From VGEM01 sp033764265 (lineage in GTDB: Bacteria > Pseudomonadota > Alphaproteobacteria > Rhodospirillales > Rhodospirillaceae), in contig JANRJB010000112.1 in assembly GCA_033764265.1 (NCBI GenBank), forward strand, positions 1 to 64,000: DNA of 64,000 nucleotides, written 5' to 3'. Of the stretch, positions 8,586 through 17,504 are shown piece after piece. Position 1 is the first letter of the stretch. Every line of letters begins with the position of its first letter. Both the position numbers and the translations under genes were made by a program. Below the pieces are notes generated by a model, which worked only from the letters and a program-made list of their open reading frames with translations, ran no database searches and was not told where the DNA came from.

Positions 8586-9430
8586 TCGGCCTTCATGGCG
8601 TCGGCGAATGCCTCGTCGCCGGTGCGGATGCCGATGGTGGTGGGCGCGGGCGTAACGCCCATGCCGAACTTGCGCACGAATCCGCGTTCGTCGGTCCAGA
8701 AGTGGCCGTGCATTTGTCCGGTGCGGCCCGAGACGTCGTCTTTCAGGTCTTCGACGAAGTGCCAGTGACGGATGCCCAAGGGCGTGCCGTCGTTGCCGGT
8801 TGCGGCCTGCAGGCGCGGCGGATCGAGGCGTGCCTTACCTTCGGTCAGGACCGAATCCTGAATCATCGAGATGCCGACCCAGCGGAACGCCTGCGGCCCG
8901 GCCGAAGTCGGCGGCACATGCCGCGCCATCACCGTCATGGGCAGCGCGCTGGGCGCCATGTCCATGAAGCAGTCGCGTCCACACGGCACGGTCCAGGTGT
9001 CGGTCTTGGACGCGCCGTCCTTGGTCAGGGTTTCGCGGCGCATCGTGATGACGTCGCCTGCGCGCTCGATCAGCACTCCGCGCATAATGCCCGACTCCTT
9101 GTCGGTGCCCAGACCCACGGCGCGCGTCGCGATCCAGGCGTGGTCGAAATCCCAACGGCCCTGCGCCGTATAAGCCACGGACGCCGGCGTGATCAGGCTG
9201 ATGATCGAATATCCGCCGTCGGGCCTGCGGGCGACGACGAAGTCCTCCCACCGGGTCTGGGATGCCGCGCCGCGGACCTGCAGACTGCCGCGGTCGATCA
9301 CTTTGTCACCAGCGTAATCCGGAACGAACGTACTCGGGTCGATCAGGGCCGGCCACAATACCTGCGCCTGCGCCGCCGATGCCGACGCCGCGCATAACAC
9401 GACCAGCAGGAAACCCAGCGACCGATTCAT
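8582..9430 (-). CDS. exported protein of unknown function
   Basis: The 282-residue product has a clear signal peptide (MNRSLGFLLVVLCAASASAAQAQ), so the protein is likely periplasmic. I do not recognise the family. The mature part is rich in beta-strand-like stretches with many Trp, Asp and Thr residues (YAGDKVIDRGSLQVRG, ARRPDGGYSIISLITPA, IGIRTGDEAFADAMKAD) and has a Cys pair in VPCGRDCFMDMAP, which may form a disulfide. It overlaps vapC tail to tail by four bases. It sits 10 bases downstream of the aldo-keto reductase on the same strand and may be co-transcribed with it. Confidence 0.7.
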   Translation of the reverse strand: MNRSLGFLLVVLCAASASAAQAQVLWPALIDPSTFVPDYAGDKVIDRGSLQVRGAASQTRWEDFVVARRPDGGYSIISLITPASVAYTAQGRWDFDHAWIATRAVGLGTDKESGIMRGVLIERAGDVITMRRETLTKDGASKTDTWTVPCGRDCFMDMAPSALPMTVMARHVPPTSAGPQAFRWVGISMIQDSVLTEGKARLDPPRLQAATGNDGTPLGIRHWHFVEDLKDDVSGRTGQMHGHFWTDERGFVRKFGMGVTPAPTTIGIRTGDEAFADAMKAD

Positions 9431-9440
9431 GATCTCTGCC

Positions 9441-10436
9441 TCACCTGATCTTAGGCCGCGGCGGCGCGCCCGGCGGCAGGGGCGGCGGCGGGACGATCTC
9501 GTCGACCTTGGCGATGATTTCCGGCGTGGGCCGCCAGGCCGCGGCCTTGACGTTGGCGTCCAGCTGTTCGGGTCGGGTCGCGCCTGCGATCACGCTGCCG
9601 ACCACCGGCGCGGCCAACAGCCAGCCGAACGCCAGGTCCAGCATGGAGGCGCCCGCCGCCTGCGCCAGCTCGGTCAGCTTGTCGACCAGCGCAAACCGGT
9701 CATCGCCGAAGAAGCGGCTGGCCATCGGCCCGCGGCTCGCCCATGCGGCGAAGCGCGTGCCCTCGGGCGGCTTGTCGCCGCGCTTGTATTTGCCGGTCAA
9801 AAGGCCGCTTTCCAGCGGGAAGAACGGCAGGATGCCGACGCCGTACTCCAGGCAAGCGGGAATCAGCTCGGCCTCGATTCCGCGCGACAGAAGGCTGTAG
9901 TGGTTCTGGGCCGAAATGTAGGGCGCGAGGCCAGCCGTGCGCGCGATCCACGCCGCTTCGACGGTGCGCCAGCCCTCGAAATTCGAGTGGCCGACGTAGC
10001 GCACCTTGCCCTGGTGCACCAGATCGTCGAGCGCGCGCAAGGTTTCCTCGGTCGGCGTCACGCCGTCGGGTTTGTGAATCTGATAGAGGTCGATGTAGTC
10101 TGTGCCGAGCCGGCGCAAACTGGCTTCGGCCGCGGCCATGATGTAGTGCCGCGATGCGCCGCCCTGCTGCAACAGCGCCTTGCCCATCGGGTTGCCGAAC
10201 TTGGTGGCGACGATGGCGTCCTTGCGCCGTGGTCCGAGCGCCTGGCCCAGGAATTCCTCCGACAGGCCCGATGTGCCGTACACGTCGGCGGTGTCGAACA
10301 GCGTGATGCCGATATCGAGCGCCTTGTGGACGACAACTTTCGACTGGGCGGCATCGATCAGCATGCCGAAGTTGTTGCAGCCGACGCCGACCGCGGACAC
10401 TTTCAAACCCGATTTGCCCAGCAATCTGTAATCCAT
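9441..10436 (-). CDS. aldo/keto reductase
   Basis: The 331-residue protein has the full aldo-keto reductase set: Asp and Tyr in FDTADVYGTSGLSEE, Lys in VATKFGNPMG and His in YQIHKPDG. The C-terminal NADPH-binding segment SVIAGATRPEQLDANV is also present. It reduces carbonyl compounds with NADPH in the cytoplasm. The start at MDYRLLGKSGLKVS fits the family; longer frames upstream are extra-coding. The C-terminus is a proline-rich tail (PPPPLPPGAPPRP), which is unusual. Its substrate is not known. Confidence 0.9.
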   Translation of the reverse strand: MDYRLLGKSGLKVSAVGVGCNNFGMLIDAAQSKVVVHKALDIGITLFDTADVYGTSGLSEEFLGQALGPRRKDAIVATKFGNPMGKALLQQGGASRHYIMAAAEASLRRLGTDYIDLYQIHKPDGVTPTEETLRALDDLVHQGKVRYVGHSNFEGWRTVEAAWIARTAGLAPYISAQNHYSLLSRGIEAELIPACLEYGVGILPFFPLESGLLTGKYKRGDKPPEGTRFAAWASRGPMASRFFGDDRFALVDKLTELAQAAGASMLDLAFGWLLAAPVVGSVIAGATRPEQLDANVKAAAWRPTPEIIAKVDEIVPPPPLPPGAPPRPKIR

Positions 10437-10641
10437 GACACCCCAATCCGCTATTCGCACGCACCTGTGCGGCCAGTGTCGGGGCTGCGTCCTCCGGGCG
10501 CAAGGCCCGCGGCCTTCCGCCAAGCGAACAGAAGTGCTTTTTCGGGACGCGGCCGGGGCGTCGGGCCAACCGCAGGCTTGACGACCGTACGGCTCCGCTG
10601 GCTCGATAGCGCGTCCGCACGCCGAGACCCGGAGGAACGAG

Positions 10642-11124
10642 ATGGCGCGAGTTCGACGGATCGTCACTGTGGCCTTGCTCGTGCTGGCCGCGCAGCCCGC
10701 GCTTGCGCAAGACCCGCCCAAGCCGATCCTGCTGGCCAGCGAATTCGGCGAACTGTGCACCATGTGCGAGGCGGCGGTGCGGTGCGAACCCGCGCAAATG
10801 TCCGAGACCGCGCGGGCGACCGTTTACGTGTTTCACAAGAAGTCGTTCATGAACCAGGTCGCGACCATCTGGGACTACCTGCCGTTCGTGGCCAAGAGCG
10901 ACTGGGAAAGCCGACCGGCGACGATCTATCAGTTCAACGGCGACAGCGTGGAACGGGGCGGCGAAACCGCGCGATTGAATTTCACCGCGGCCAAGGCCGA
11001 AGTCGGCGGTACGCTGATCAACCGGCTGAATGGCGAGTGGCAGGCCGGCGATGGTTCGGCCCTGGGGCTGTGCCGCGAGATCGACCGCACCCAGATCGCA
11101 AGTCTTGGCACGCGCAAGGAGTAA
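10642..11124 (+). CDS. small exported Cys-containing protein, unknown
   Basis: A GGAGGAA site lies five bases before the ATG. The product (160 aa) begins with a signal peptide (MARVRRIVTVALLVLAAQPALAQ). The mature N-terminus has a three-cysteine cluster, CTMCEAAVRCEP, and there is one more Cys near the C-terminus (LGLCREID). This could bind metal or form disulfides. I do not recognise a family. It is directly followed by a DoxX-like membrane protein, with only three bases between stop and start, so the two probably work together in the envelope. Confidence 0.72.
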   Translation: MARVRRIVTVALLVLAAQPALAQDPPKPILLASEFGELCTMCEAAVRCEPAQMSETARATVYVFHKKSFMNQVATIWDYLPFVAKSDWESRPATIYQFNGDSVERGGETARLNFTAAKAEVGGTLINRLNGEWQAGDGSALGLCREIDRTQIASLGTRKE

Positions 11125-11127
11125 GCC

Positions 11128-11682
11128 ATGAGCGAACAGGCATTGCCGCGGGCGGATTTTTCGTGGGGCCTGGCGTCGCTGAAGGCGCGGCCCGCGCGTT
11201 ATGCCGGCGTGCTGTTCGTGATGCTGGTACGCTATTTCCTGGGCGTGTTCTACCTCAGCGCCGGCATCAACAAGCTGCGGAACCAATGGATGTGGACCGA
11301 TCGGCTGAAGGTGGTGTTCGAGCAACGCCTGCAGGAGTTGATCGATACCGGCGCGCTGACTTACGGCGAGTTCTACCTGAACTACATCGCCATTCCGTAC
11401 CTGAAGTATTTCGCGATTCCGCTGCACATCCCGGTGGCGATCGTGGTCGGCGTCGGCGAACTGGCGGTGGCGGTCAGCCTGTTCCTGGGCCTGATGCCGC
11501 GCTGGGGCGGCGCGCTGGCCCTGTTCCTGATGTTCAACTTCGCGCTCGGCGGCTACTACGACGCCTCGCTGTTACCGCTCTGCGCGATGGCCGCGCTTCT
11601 GATTGTCACGCCCTCGGGCCATTGGTTCGGGCTCGACCGGCGTCTGCACGCGCGCAACCCCGCCTCGATCTGGTATCGGTGA
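11128..11682 (+). CDS. DoxX-like integral membrane protein
   Basis: The protein (184 aa) has about four membrane segments: VLFVMLVRYFLGVFYLSAGI, PVAIVVGVGELAVAVSLFLG, GGALALFLMFNFALGG and LLPLCAMAALLIVT. The pattern RYFLGVFYLSAGINKL and the late TPSGHWFGLDRRL are typical of the DoxX/TQO small-subunit superfamily, which takes part in quinone-linked or redox functions of the inner membrane. An AAGGAG site precedes the ATG. It forms a pair with the Cys-containing exported protein upstream; a redox role for the pair is a guess. Confidence 0.75.
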   Translation: MSEQALPRADFSWGLASLKARPARYAGVLFVMLVRYFLGVFYLSAGINKLRNQWMWTDRLKVVFEQRLQELIDTGALTYGEFYLNYIAIPYLKYFAIPLHIPVAIVVGVGELAVAVSLFLGLMPRWGGALALFLMFNFALGGYYDASLLPLCAMAALLIVTPSGHWFGLDRRLHARNPASIWYR

Positions 11683-11688
11683 TCCGGG

Positions 11689-12849
11689 TCATTCGAGCCG
11701 ACGGCTGAACAGCCAGGTGGCGCCCGCCGCCGCCGCCACACCGATCACGGCCATGGGCCACATGTTATCCAGCACCACCGCGACCGGCATGTCCTGCAGG
11801 AAGATGCCGCGGTTGATCGTCAGGATATAGCGCAACGGGTTCAGGTAGGTCAGCAGCTGGATCGCCTGCGGCATGTTGTGGATCGGCGTGGTGAAGCCCG
11901 ACAGGATCACCGCCGGCATGATGAAACAGAACGCCGCGATCTGCGCCTGCTGCTGGGTCGAGGTCAGCGCCGAGATCATCAGGCCGAAGCTGGTGACCGA
12001 CAGCAAGAATACCGCCAGTGCCGCCACCAGCATGAACAGGTCCCCGCGCAGCGGCACGCCGAAGAACAGCACGCCGAGTGCGCCCAAGGCCAGGCCCTCC
12101 GCCATGCCCAGGATCGCGGCGGGGGCGATCTTGCCCGCGAGGATTTCGAGCGGGCGCAGCGGCGTGACCAACAGCTGCTCGAAGGTGCCGAGTTCGCGCT
12201 CGCGCGCGATCGATAGTGCGGTGATGACCGTGGCGATGATCATGGTCAGCGTCGCCACCAGCCCGGGCACGATGAACCACTTGCTGTCGAGGTTGGCGTT
12301 GAACCAGGCCCGGGTCACCACCACCGGCGGTTCGGCCGCTCCGCCCATGGTGCGCCGGCGGTCGCGCGAGAATTCGCGGGCGATCTGGTTCACGTAGCCG
12401 CTGGCGACCAGCGCCGAATTGGACTCTCGGCCGTCGACGATCAATTGGGCGCGGGCGGTGCGGCCGGCGGCGAGGTCGCGGCTGAAGGTGGGCGGAATGC
12501 GCAACACCATCATTGCCGCGCGCGCGTCGATCAGCGGCGCGATCTCCTGCGCTGACGTCAATCGCTTCACGTCGGTGAAGGCGTTCGAGCCGGTCAGGCG
12601 CGCCACGAACTCCCGCCCCGACAGGCCCATGTCCTCGTTGTAAACGGCGAGCGCCACATTGTTGACGTCGAACGTGGCGGCGTAAGTGAACAAAAACAGC
12701 TGCAGCAGCGGCGGCACGATCAGCACGGTGCGGCTGCGTTTGTCGCGCCAGATCGCCTGGAACTCGCGCACCATCAGGAAAGCGATGCGCGCCCACGACT
12801 GGCGCAGACTGAACCGTCCGTTGCCGTTGGTCGCGGTTCGGTCACTCAT
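11689..12849 (-). CDS. ybhR: ABC-2 type transporter permease, YbhR-like
   Basis: The 386-residue protein has one N-terminal membrane helix (TVLIVPPLLQLFLFTYAATF), a large extracytoplasmic domain, then a cluster of five C-terminal helices, the standard ABC-2/YbhR architecture. The second-domain motif ARERELGTFEQLLVTPLRPLE is the conserved cytoplasmic coupling segment. It is the last gene of a five-gene operon (regulator, membrane fusion protein, double ATPase, two permeases) and overlaps the preceding permease gene by four bases. In E. coli the homologous YbhGFSR pump exports drugs such as cefoperazone or cations. Confidence 0.88.
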   Translation of the reverse strand: MSDRTATNGNGRFSLRQSWARIAFLMVREFQAIWRDKRSRTVLIVPPLLQLFLFTYAATFDVNNVALAVYNEDMGLSGREFVARLTGSNAFTDVKRLTSAQEIAPLIDARAAMMVLRIPPTFSRDLAAGRTARAQLIVDGRESNSALVASGYVNQIAREFSRDRRRTMGGAAEPPVVVTRAWFNANLDSKWFIVPGLVATLTMIIATVITALSIARERELGTFEQLLVTPLRPLEILAGKIAPAAILGMAEGLALGALGVLFFGVPLRGDLFMLVAALAVFLLSVTSFGLMISALTSTQQQAQIAAFCFIMPAVILSGFTTPIHNMPQAIQLLTYLNPLRYILTINRGIFLQDMPVAVVLDNMWPMAVIGVAAAAGATWLFSRRLE

Positions 12850-14006
12850 TCCAGCCTCCGCCGGGTTTTCACCGCGGTGACGGTCAGGAACAGCCCGGCC
12901 ATGGCCAGCATGGCGAGCGTGTTGGGCACGATCACGCTCCAGATGTTGCCGGCCAGGAACAGGGTCTTCAGCGTTTCGACGAAGTGGCGGGCCGGCACGA
13001 TCATGGTGATGGCCTGCAAGATCGGATGCATCGAGCGGATGTCGAAGATGAAGCCCGATAGCAGCATCGCCGGCATCATCGTGGCGGTAATGGCCAGAAT
13101 GGCCGCGGCGAACTGGTTGCGCGTCAGGGTCGAGAACATCAGCCCCAGGCCCAGCACCACCAGCATGAACACTGCCGAAACCGCCGTCAGCACCAGGAAC
13201 GAACCGCGGAAGCCGACTTGGAACACTACCAGGCCCACCGCCACGCTGACCGCCATGCCGGCCATGCCGAGCACGAAATAGGGGACGAGCTTGCCGATCA
13301 GAAGTTCAGCCTTGCTGAGCGGGGTGGTCAGCAGGGCCTCCATGGTGCCGCGTTCCCATTCGCGGGCGATCACCAGCGCGGTCAACAGCGCGCCGATCAG
13401 CGTCATGATCACCGCCATCAGGCCCGGCACGATCGACTTGTGGCTGTCGAGCCCACTGTTGAACCAGACGCGCTGCTCGATCGCCAGCACCGGAATGCGC
13501 GCGCCGGGATGGGAGAAATCACGCTGGGCCAGCCATGCGTTCAGCGCGCCCTGCACGTAGCCGTCCATGATGCGCGCGGTGTTGGCGTCGGTGCCGTTGA
13601 CGATCAGTTGCACCGGGGCGGCGTCGCCGGCCGCGATCCGACGGCCGAAATCCGAGGCCAACACGGCGATGCCGTCAACGCGGCCTTCGCGCAGCAGGGT
13701 TTCGGCGGCGGACCGGTCCGGTGCTCGCACCGGCGCAATGAAACGGGTCGCTTCCAGCGACGCGATGAAATCGCCGGCCGCCCCCGGCTCGCTTTCGACC
13801 ACCACCGCCAGCGGCAGATTCTTGGCGTCGAGCGAGACGCCGTAGCCGAACACGAACAGCATCAGGAGCGGCAGCACGATGGCGACGATGATGCTGGATG
13901 GGTCGCGCAGAATTTGCAGCGTCTCCTTGCGCACGAACCCGAACAGCCGTTGGCGGTCGATGCCGCGGCCCTCGACGCGCCGGGCGTGATCATGCGCCGC
14001 GCTCAT
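12846..14006 (-). CDS. ybhS: ABC-2 type transporter permease, YbhS-like
   Basis: This 386-residue paralog of the neighbouring permease starts MSAAHDHARRVEG, with a four-base ATGA-type overlap with the ATPase gene. It has an N-terminal helix (IIVAIVLPLLMLFVFGYGVS), a large periplasmic loop and five C-terminal helices, with the coupling segment REWERGTMEALLTTPLSKAE. The two permeases should form a heterodimer through which the ATPase drives export. The upstream frame is longer but overlaps the ATPase coding region, so the internal ATG is preferred. Confidence 0.88.
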   Translation of the reverse strand: MSAAHDHARRVEGRGIDRQRLFGFVRKETLQILRDPSSIIVAIVLPLLMLFVFGYGVSLDAKNLPLAVVVESEPGAAGDFIASLEATRFIAPVRAPDRSAAETLLREGRVDGIAVLASDFGRRIAAGDAAPVQLIVNGTDANTARIMDGYVQGALNAWLAQRDFSHPGARIPVLAIEQRVWFNSGLDSHKSIVPGLMAVIMTLIGALLTALVIAREWERGTMEALLTTPLSKAELLIGKLVPYFVLGMAGMAVSVAVGLVVFQVGFRGSFLVLTAVSAVFMLVVLGLGLMFSTLTRNQFAAAILAITATMMPAMLLSGFIFDIRSMHPILQAITMIVPARHFVETLKTLFLAGNIWSVIVPNTLAMLAMAGLFLTVTAVKTRRRLE

Positions 14007-15742
14007 GCCGCCTCGCGGTCGTGGCGTTCGACCAGGGCGATGAACGCCTCGTTCAAAGTGGTTTGCTCGCCGCCGCCGGCGGCCTTGATCTCGTCGGGCG
14101 AGCCCGCGGCGATCAAGCGGCCGCGATAGATGATCACCATCCGGTCGCAGTATTCGGCCTCGTCCAGAAAATGGCTGGTGATCAGGATCGTGGTGCCGTC
14201 GTCGGCCAGCGCGTTCAGGCGCGTCCAAAACTCGCGCCGCGTTTCGGGATCGACGCCGGAGGTCGGCTCGTCCAGGAACAGGATCGACGGGCGGTGCAAC
14301 AGCGCGCACGCCAGCGCCATGCGCTGCTTGATGCCGAGCGGCAATTGTCCGCACGGCTCGTCGAGATAGTCGCGCAGCTGGAATTCATCGGCCGCATCGG
14401 CGATGCGCGCGGCGAGCGCCTTGCCGGAAAGCCCATACACGCCGCCGGCGAACGTCATGTTCTGACGCATGCTGAGCAAGCCGTTGTAGGCGAACTTCTG
14501 CGCCATGTAGCCAATGTGCGCGCGGGCATCGGCGCGGGCGCGCCCCAGGTCGTAGCCCGCCACCAGCGCAGTCCCGGCGGACGGCGGCAACAGGCCGCAC
14601 AGCATCTTGAAGGTGGTGGATTTGCCGGCGCCGTTGGGGCCCAGCAGCCCGAAAATTTCGCCGCGATCCACTCGGAACGAGACGCGATCGACGGCGGTGA
14701 AGGGGCCGAAGCGCCGGGTCAGGTCGCGGGTTTCGATCGCCGCGCCGGCATCCTGCGGCACTTGGTGGTGCGACACGATCGCCACGCCGGCGGATCGGCT
14801 GGCAGCGGGCGCGCCGCGGCGCGCGCGCAAGGCGGCCAGGTAGGTGTCCTCGAACTGCGGTGAGGTCGGTTCGGGGCGCAGCGAACGCAACGGCGCGAAC
14901 GCGGCCGCGCTGAAATCAGGCGGCCGGCCGGGGCCATCCATCACCACGCGCAGGTTGCGGCCCTGGATTTGCGCGTCGACCACGCCGGCGGCGGCCTGGG
15001 CGGCGCGCTGCAAGTCCCGCTTGGCCGCCACGGTGGAGGACCGGGGAATCACCGCCCGCCAGGCGCGGTCCGCCACCAGCCGATTCAAATGCGCGGGTGT
15101 GCCGCTGTCGAGCACCGCGCCGTCGTGCAACAGAATGACATGATCGCAGCGTTCGGCCTCGTCCAGGTAGGCGGTGCTCCACAACACGGCGATGCCGGTG
15201 CTTTGCAGCGTGCGCACCATCGCCCATAATTCGCGGCGCGACAGCGGATCGACGCCGACGCTGGGTTCGTCGAGCAGCAGAACATCCGGCGGCACCACCA
15301 GCGTGCAGGCCAGCCCCAGTTTCTGTTTCATGCCGCCCGACAGTTTGCCGGCCAGCCGGCCGGTGAAGGGGCCAAGTTCGGTGAAGCGGTGAAGTTCGGC
15401 GAAGCGCCGTTCGCGGTCGGCGCGGCCCAAGCCGTTCAAATCGGCGTACAGGTCCAAGTTCTCGCCTACCGTCAAATCTTCGTAGAGGCCGAACTTCTGA
15501 GGCATGTAAGCGATGCGCGGCGCGCGGGCATCATCGCCGGTAACCGTGATTCTGCCGGCGTCGGGGTCGAACAGTCCGGCCAGAAGTCGCACCAGTGTCG
15601 TCTTGCCCGCGCCGTCGGGCCCGACCAGGCCTGTGATCTGCCCTGGTGCGATCTCGCCCGACACGCCCGACAAGGCCTCGACGCGCCGCGTTTCCGTCAC
15701 GAACGCCTTGCTCAATTCGGCGAAGCGCAGGCCGGCGGACAT
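14003..15742 (-). CDS. ybhF: fused double ABC transporter ATPase, YbhF-like
   Basis: The 579-residue protein holds two nucleotide-binding domains. Domain 1 has Walker A GPDGAGKTT (about residue 41), signature LSGGMKQK and Walker B VLLLDEPSVGVD. Domain 2 starts near residue 340 with Walker A GPNGAGKST, Walker B ILFLDEPTSGVD and a degenerate signature, LPLGIKQR in place of LSGGxKQR. The asymmetry, a DGAGK Walker A and a PLG signature, suggests unequal ATP sites, as in other YbhF/YhiH proteins. It powers the YbhS-YbhR channel. It is nine bases from the membrane fusion protein gene. Confidence 0.92.
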   Translation of the reverse strand: MSAGLRFAELSKAFVTETRRVEALSGVSGEIAPGQITGLVGPDGAGKTTLVRLLAGLFDPDAGRITVTGDDARAPRIAYMPQKFGLYEDLTVGENLDLYADLNGLGRADRERRFAELHRFTELGPFTGRLAGKLSGGMKQKLGLACTLVVPPDVLLLDEPSVGVDPLSRRELWAMVRTLQSTGIAVLWSTAYLDEAERCDHVILLHDGAVLDSGTPAHLNRLVADRAWRAVIPRSSTVAAKRDLQRAAQAAAGVVDAQIQGRNLRVVMDGPGRPPDFSAAAFAPLRSLRPEPTSPQFEDTYLAALRARRGAPAASRSAGVAIVSHHQVPQDAGAAIETRDLTRRFGPFTAVDRVSFRVDRGEIFGLLGPNGAGKSTTFKMLCGLLPPSAGTALVAGYDLGRARADARAHIGYMAQKFAYNGLLSMRQNMTFAGGVYGLSGKALAARIADAADEFQLRDYLDEPCGQLPLGIKQRMALACALLHRPSILFLDEPTSGVDPETRREFWTRLNALADDGTTILITSHFLDEAEYCDRMVIIYRGRLIAAGSPDEIKAAGGGEQTTLNEAFIALVERHDREAA

Positions 15743-15751
15743 GGCCGTACC

Positions 15752-16732
15752 TCAGTTGTTCAGGGTCACGGTCACCGGCATGCCTTGGCGCAGGCCGGAG
15801 TCGGGATCGTCGACGATCACCCGCAGACGGTAGACGAGATCGGTGCGCAGTTCCGGCGTTTCCACGGCCTTGGGCGTGAACTCAGCGGTTGGCGAGACGA
15901 AGCCGATGGTACCGGCATAGCTGCGCCCGGCCGGATCGTCGGTGCGCACGGTGACCTTGGTGCCGGGGGCGACGCGGCCCAGGTAAGGTTCCTCGACGTA
16001 CGTGCGCACCCAGACGGGCGACGCCAAGGCCAGCGACAGAACTGGTGCGCCGGCGCCCACCACCGCGCCGGGCTCGCGGGCACGGGTCAGGATGGTGCCG
16101 GCCGCCGGGGCGACCAGGCGCGTCTGCTCGAGCCGGTAGCGCGCTTGGTCCAGCTGAGCGGCGGCGGCCGCGGCAGCGGCGCGGGCGGCATCGATATCCT
16201 CGATTCGAAAGCCTTTTTCGGCCAGATCCAGTTCGGACTGACGCGCCGACGAGGCGGCGCGGGCCACGGTGACGTCGCGTTCGGCGTCGTCCAGGGCCTG
16301 CTTCGAGACGGCGTCCTCCCGCGCCAGCGATCTGCGCCGGTTCAGCACCGCCTCGGCGTTGACCACGCGGGCGCGGGCCTCGGCCAAGCGCGCGCGCGCG
16401 GCGGCGATGTCCTCGGCGCGATTGCCGGCTTCGGTCTTGGCGAGCAGTGCCGCCGCCTGGGCGGCATTGGCTTCGGCTTGGGCCACGGCATGGCGATAGG
16501 GTGCGTCGTCCAGGCGGGCGAGTTCCTGTCCCGCCGCGATCGGATCGCCTTCGTCCACGGCGACAACCGCGATTTTTCCGTCGACGGCGAACGACAAGTC
16601 GACTTGGCGGATGTCGATGTTCCCGTACAGCACCGATCCTTCGGCGCCGTTGTCGGAGTTGCTTACGTACCACCAGGCCGCGCCGCCCAGCAGCGCGACG
16701 ACAAGCAACGGTGCGGCGATCTTGCGGTTCAT
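15752..16732 (-). CDS. ybhG: HlyD-family membrane fusion protein, YbhG-like
   Basis: The 326-residue protein has an N-terminal anchor (IAAPLLVVALLGGAAWWYV), a split lipoyl/barrel-sandwich domain (LSFAVDGKIAVVAVDEGDPI and RLVAPAAGTILTRAREPGA) around a long alanine-rich coiled-coil hairpin (about residues 80-190), and a beta-barrel C-terminus. It should link the inner membrane pump to an outer membrane channel. No outer membrane factor gene is next to it. It overlaps the tetR-type gene by four bases, so regulator and pump are one transcript. Confidence 0.9.
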   Translation of the reverse strand: MNRKIAAPLLVVALLGGAAWWYVSNSDNGAEGSVLYGNIDIRQVDLSFAVDGKIAVVAVDEGDPIAAGQELARLDDAPYRHAVAQAEANAAQAAALLAKTEAGNRAEDIAAARARLAEARARVVNAEAVLNRRRSLAREDAVSKQALDDAERDVTVARAASSARQSELDLAEKGFRIEDIDAARAAAAAAAAQLDQARYRLEQTRLVAPAAGTILTRAREPGAVVGAGAPVLSLALASPVWVRTYVEEPYLGRVAPGTKVTVRTDDPAGRSYAGTIGFVSPTAEFTPKAVETPELRTDLVYRLRVIVDDPDSGLRQGMPVTVTLNN

Positions 16733-17403
16733 GCGGTCCTCCGCGACTTCGGCGTATGCGGCGACTTCACGCCATAGGCGGCCATGAACAGCAAAACCGC
16801 CGCATCCACCTTGGCGGCGATGGCCGCATCGAACGGCGGCTGGTCGAGGCCCGTCACCGCGCGCAGGTGCAGCACCCCGCGCAGCATCATCAGGAAAAAC
16901 TCCGCCGCCTGTTCTGGACGTTCGACCGACAGCTCGCCGGCGGCGGTACGGTCGCGCAGGAATTGGGCGACCTTGCCGATCGCCACTTTTGGCCCGTTCT
17001 CGAACCAGGTCTGCGCCAGGTCGGGGAACTCGGGACCCTGCGACGTCATCACCCGGTAGAACTTGATGGCGGTCGGAGACAGCATCAGCGTCAGAAACGA
17101 GGTGCCGACCCGGCGCAGCACCTGATCGGCCGGCAGCGCCGGCAGATTTGCCGCGGCCAGCGGCGCGAAGGCGTCCTTGAGCTTGTTGCCCAGGATGGCG
17201 CGGAACAACCCGATCTTGTTGCCGAAGTGGGCATAGATGGTGGCCTTCGACGCATTGGCCCGGCGCGCCACCGCATCGACGCTGGCCGACGCAAATCCCT
17301 TATCCAGGAACACCTCCTCGGCCGCGGCGATGATGGCGTCGCGGCGGATCGCGCTGCGGCGGGCGAGCGGACTGTCGATCGAAGCAGGATGGAAGGTGCC
17401 CAT
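16729..17403 (-). CDS. cecR: TetR-family transcriptional regulator, CecR-like
   Basis: The 224-residue protein has an N-terminal helix-turn-helix (IIAAAEEVFLDKGFASASV, then DAVARRANASKATIYAHFGNK) and a C-terminal ligand domain like that of CecR (YbiH) of E. coli, which represses ybhGFSR and rhlE. The gene order here (regulator, ybhG, ybhF, ybhS, ybhR) is the same as in E. coli. The ATG directly abuts a 22-bp palindrome, so no Shine-Dalgarno site is visible. The transcript may be leaderless, or translation may begin at a later codon. Confidence 0.88.
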   Translation of the reverse strand: MGTFHPASIDSPLARRSAIRRDAIIAAAEEVFLDKGFASASVDAVARRANASKATIYAHFGNKIGLFRAILGNKLKDAFAPLAAANLPALPADQVLRRVGTSFLTLMLSPTAIKFYRVMTSQGPEFPDLAQTWFENGPKVAIGKVAQFLRDRTAAGELSVERPEQAAEFFLMMLRGVLHLRAVTGLDQPPFDAAIAAKVDAAVLLFMAAYGVKSPHTPKSRRTA

Positions 17404-17425
17404 AACTGTACTGTACGGTACAGTT
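17404..17425. promoter_or_regulatory. palindromic operator for the CecR-like repressor
   Basis: A 22-bp near-perfect palindrome with arms AACTGTAC and GTACAGTT lies immediately before the cecR-like ATG. The position and the size fit a TetR-family dimer site that would autoregulate the pump operon. It is read from symmetry and location; binding is inferred. Confidence 0.7.
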
Positions 17426-17504
17426 CTTCCTAAGTCGAGTCCCGGCGCAATAGGTTACAAGCAGGGAAACCAAACACGGGGCGCACCGCCCGCGGGGTCA
17501 ACCC

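Noticed and set aside
9429..11708. A 759-residue plus-strand frame
   Set aside because: It is antisense to the aldo-keto reductase and out of frame with the Cys-protein and DoxX genes; low-complexity Arg/Gly-rich translation.
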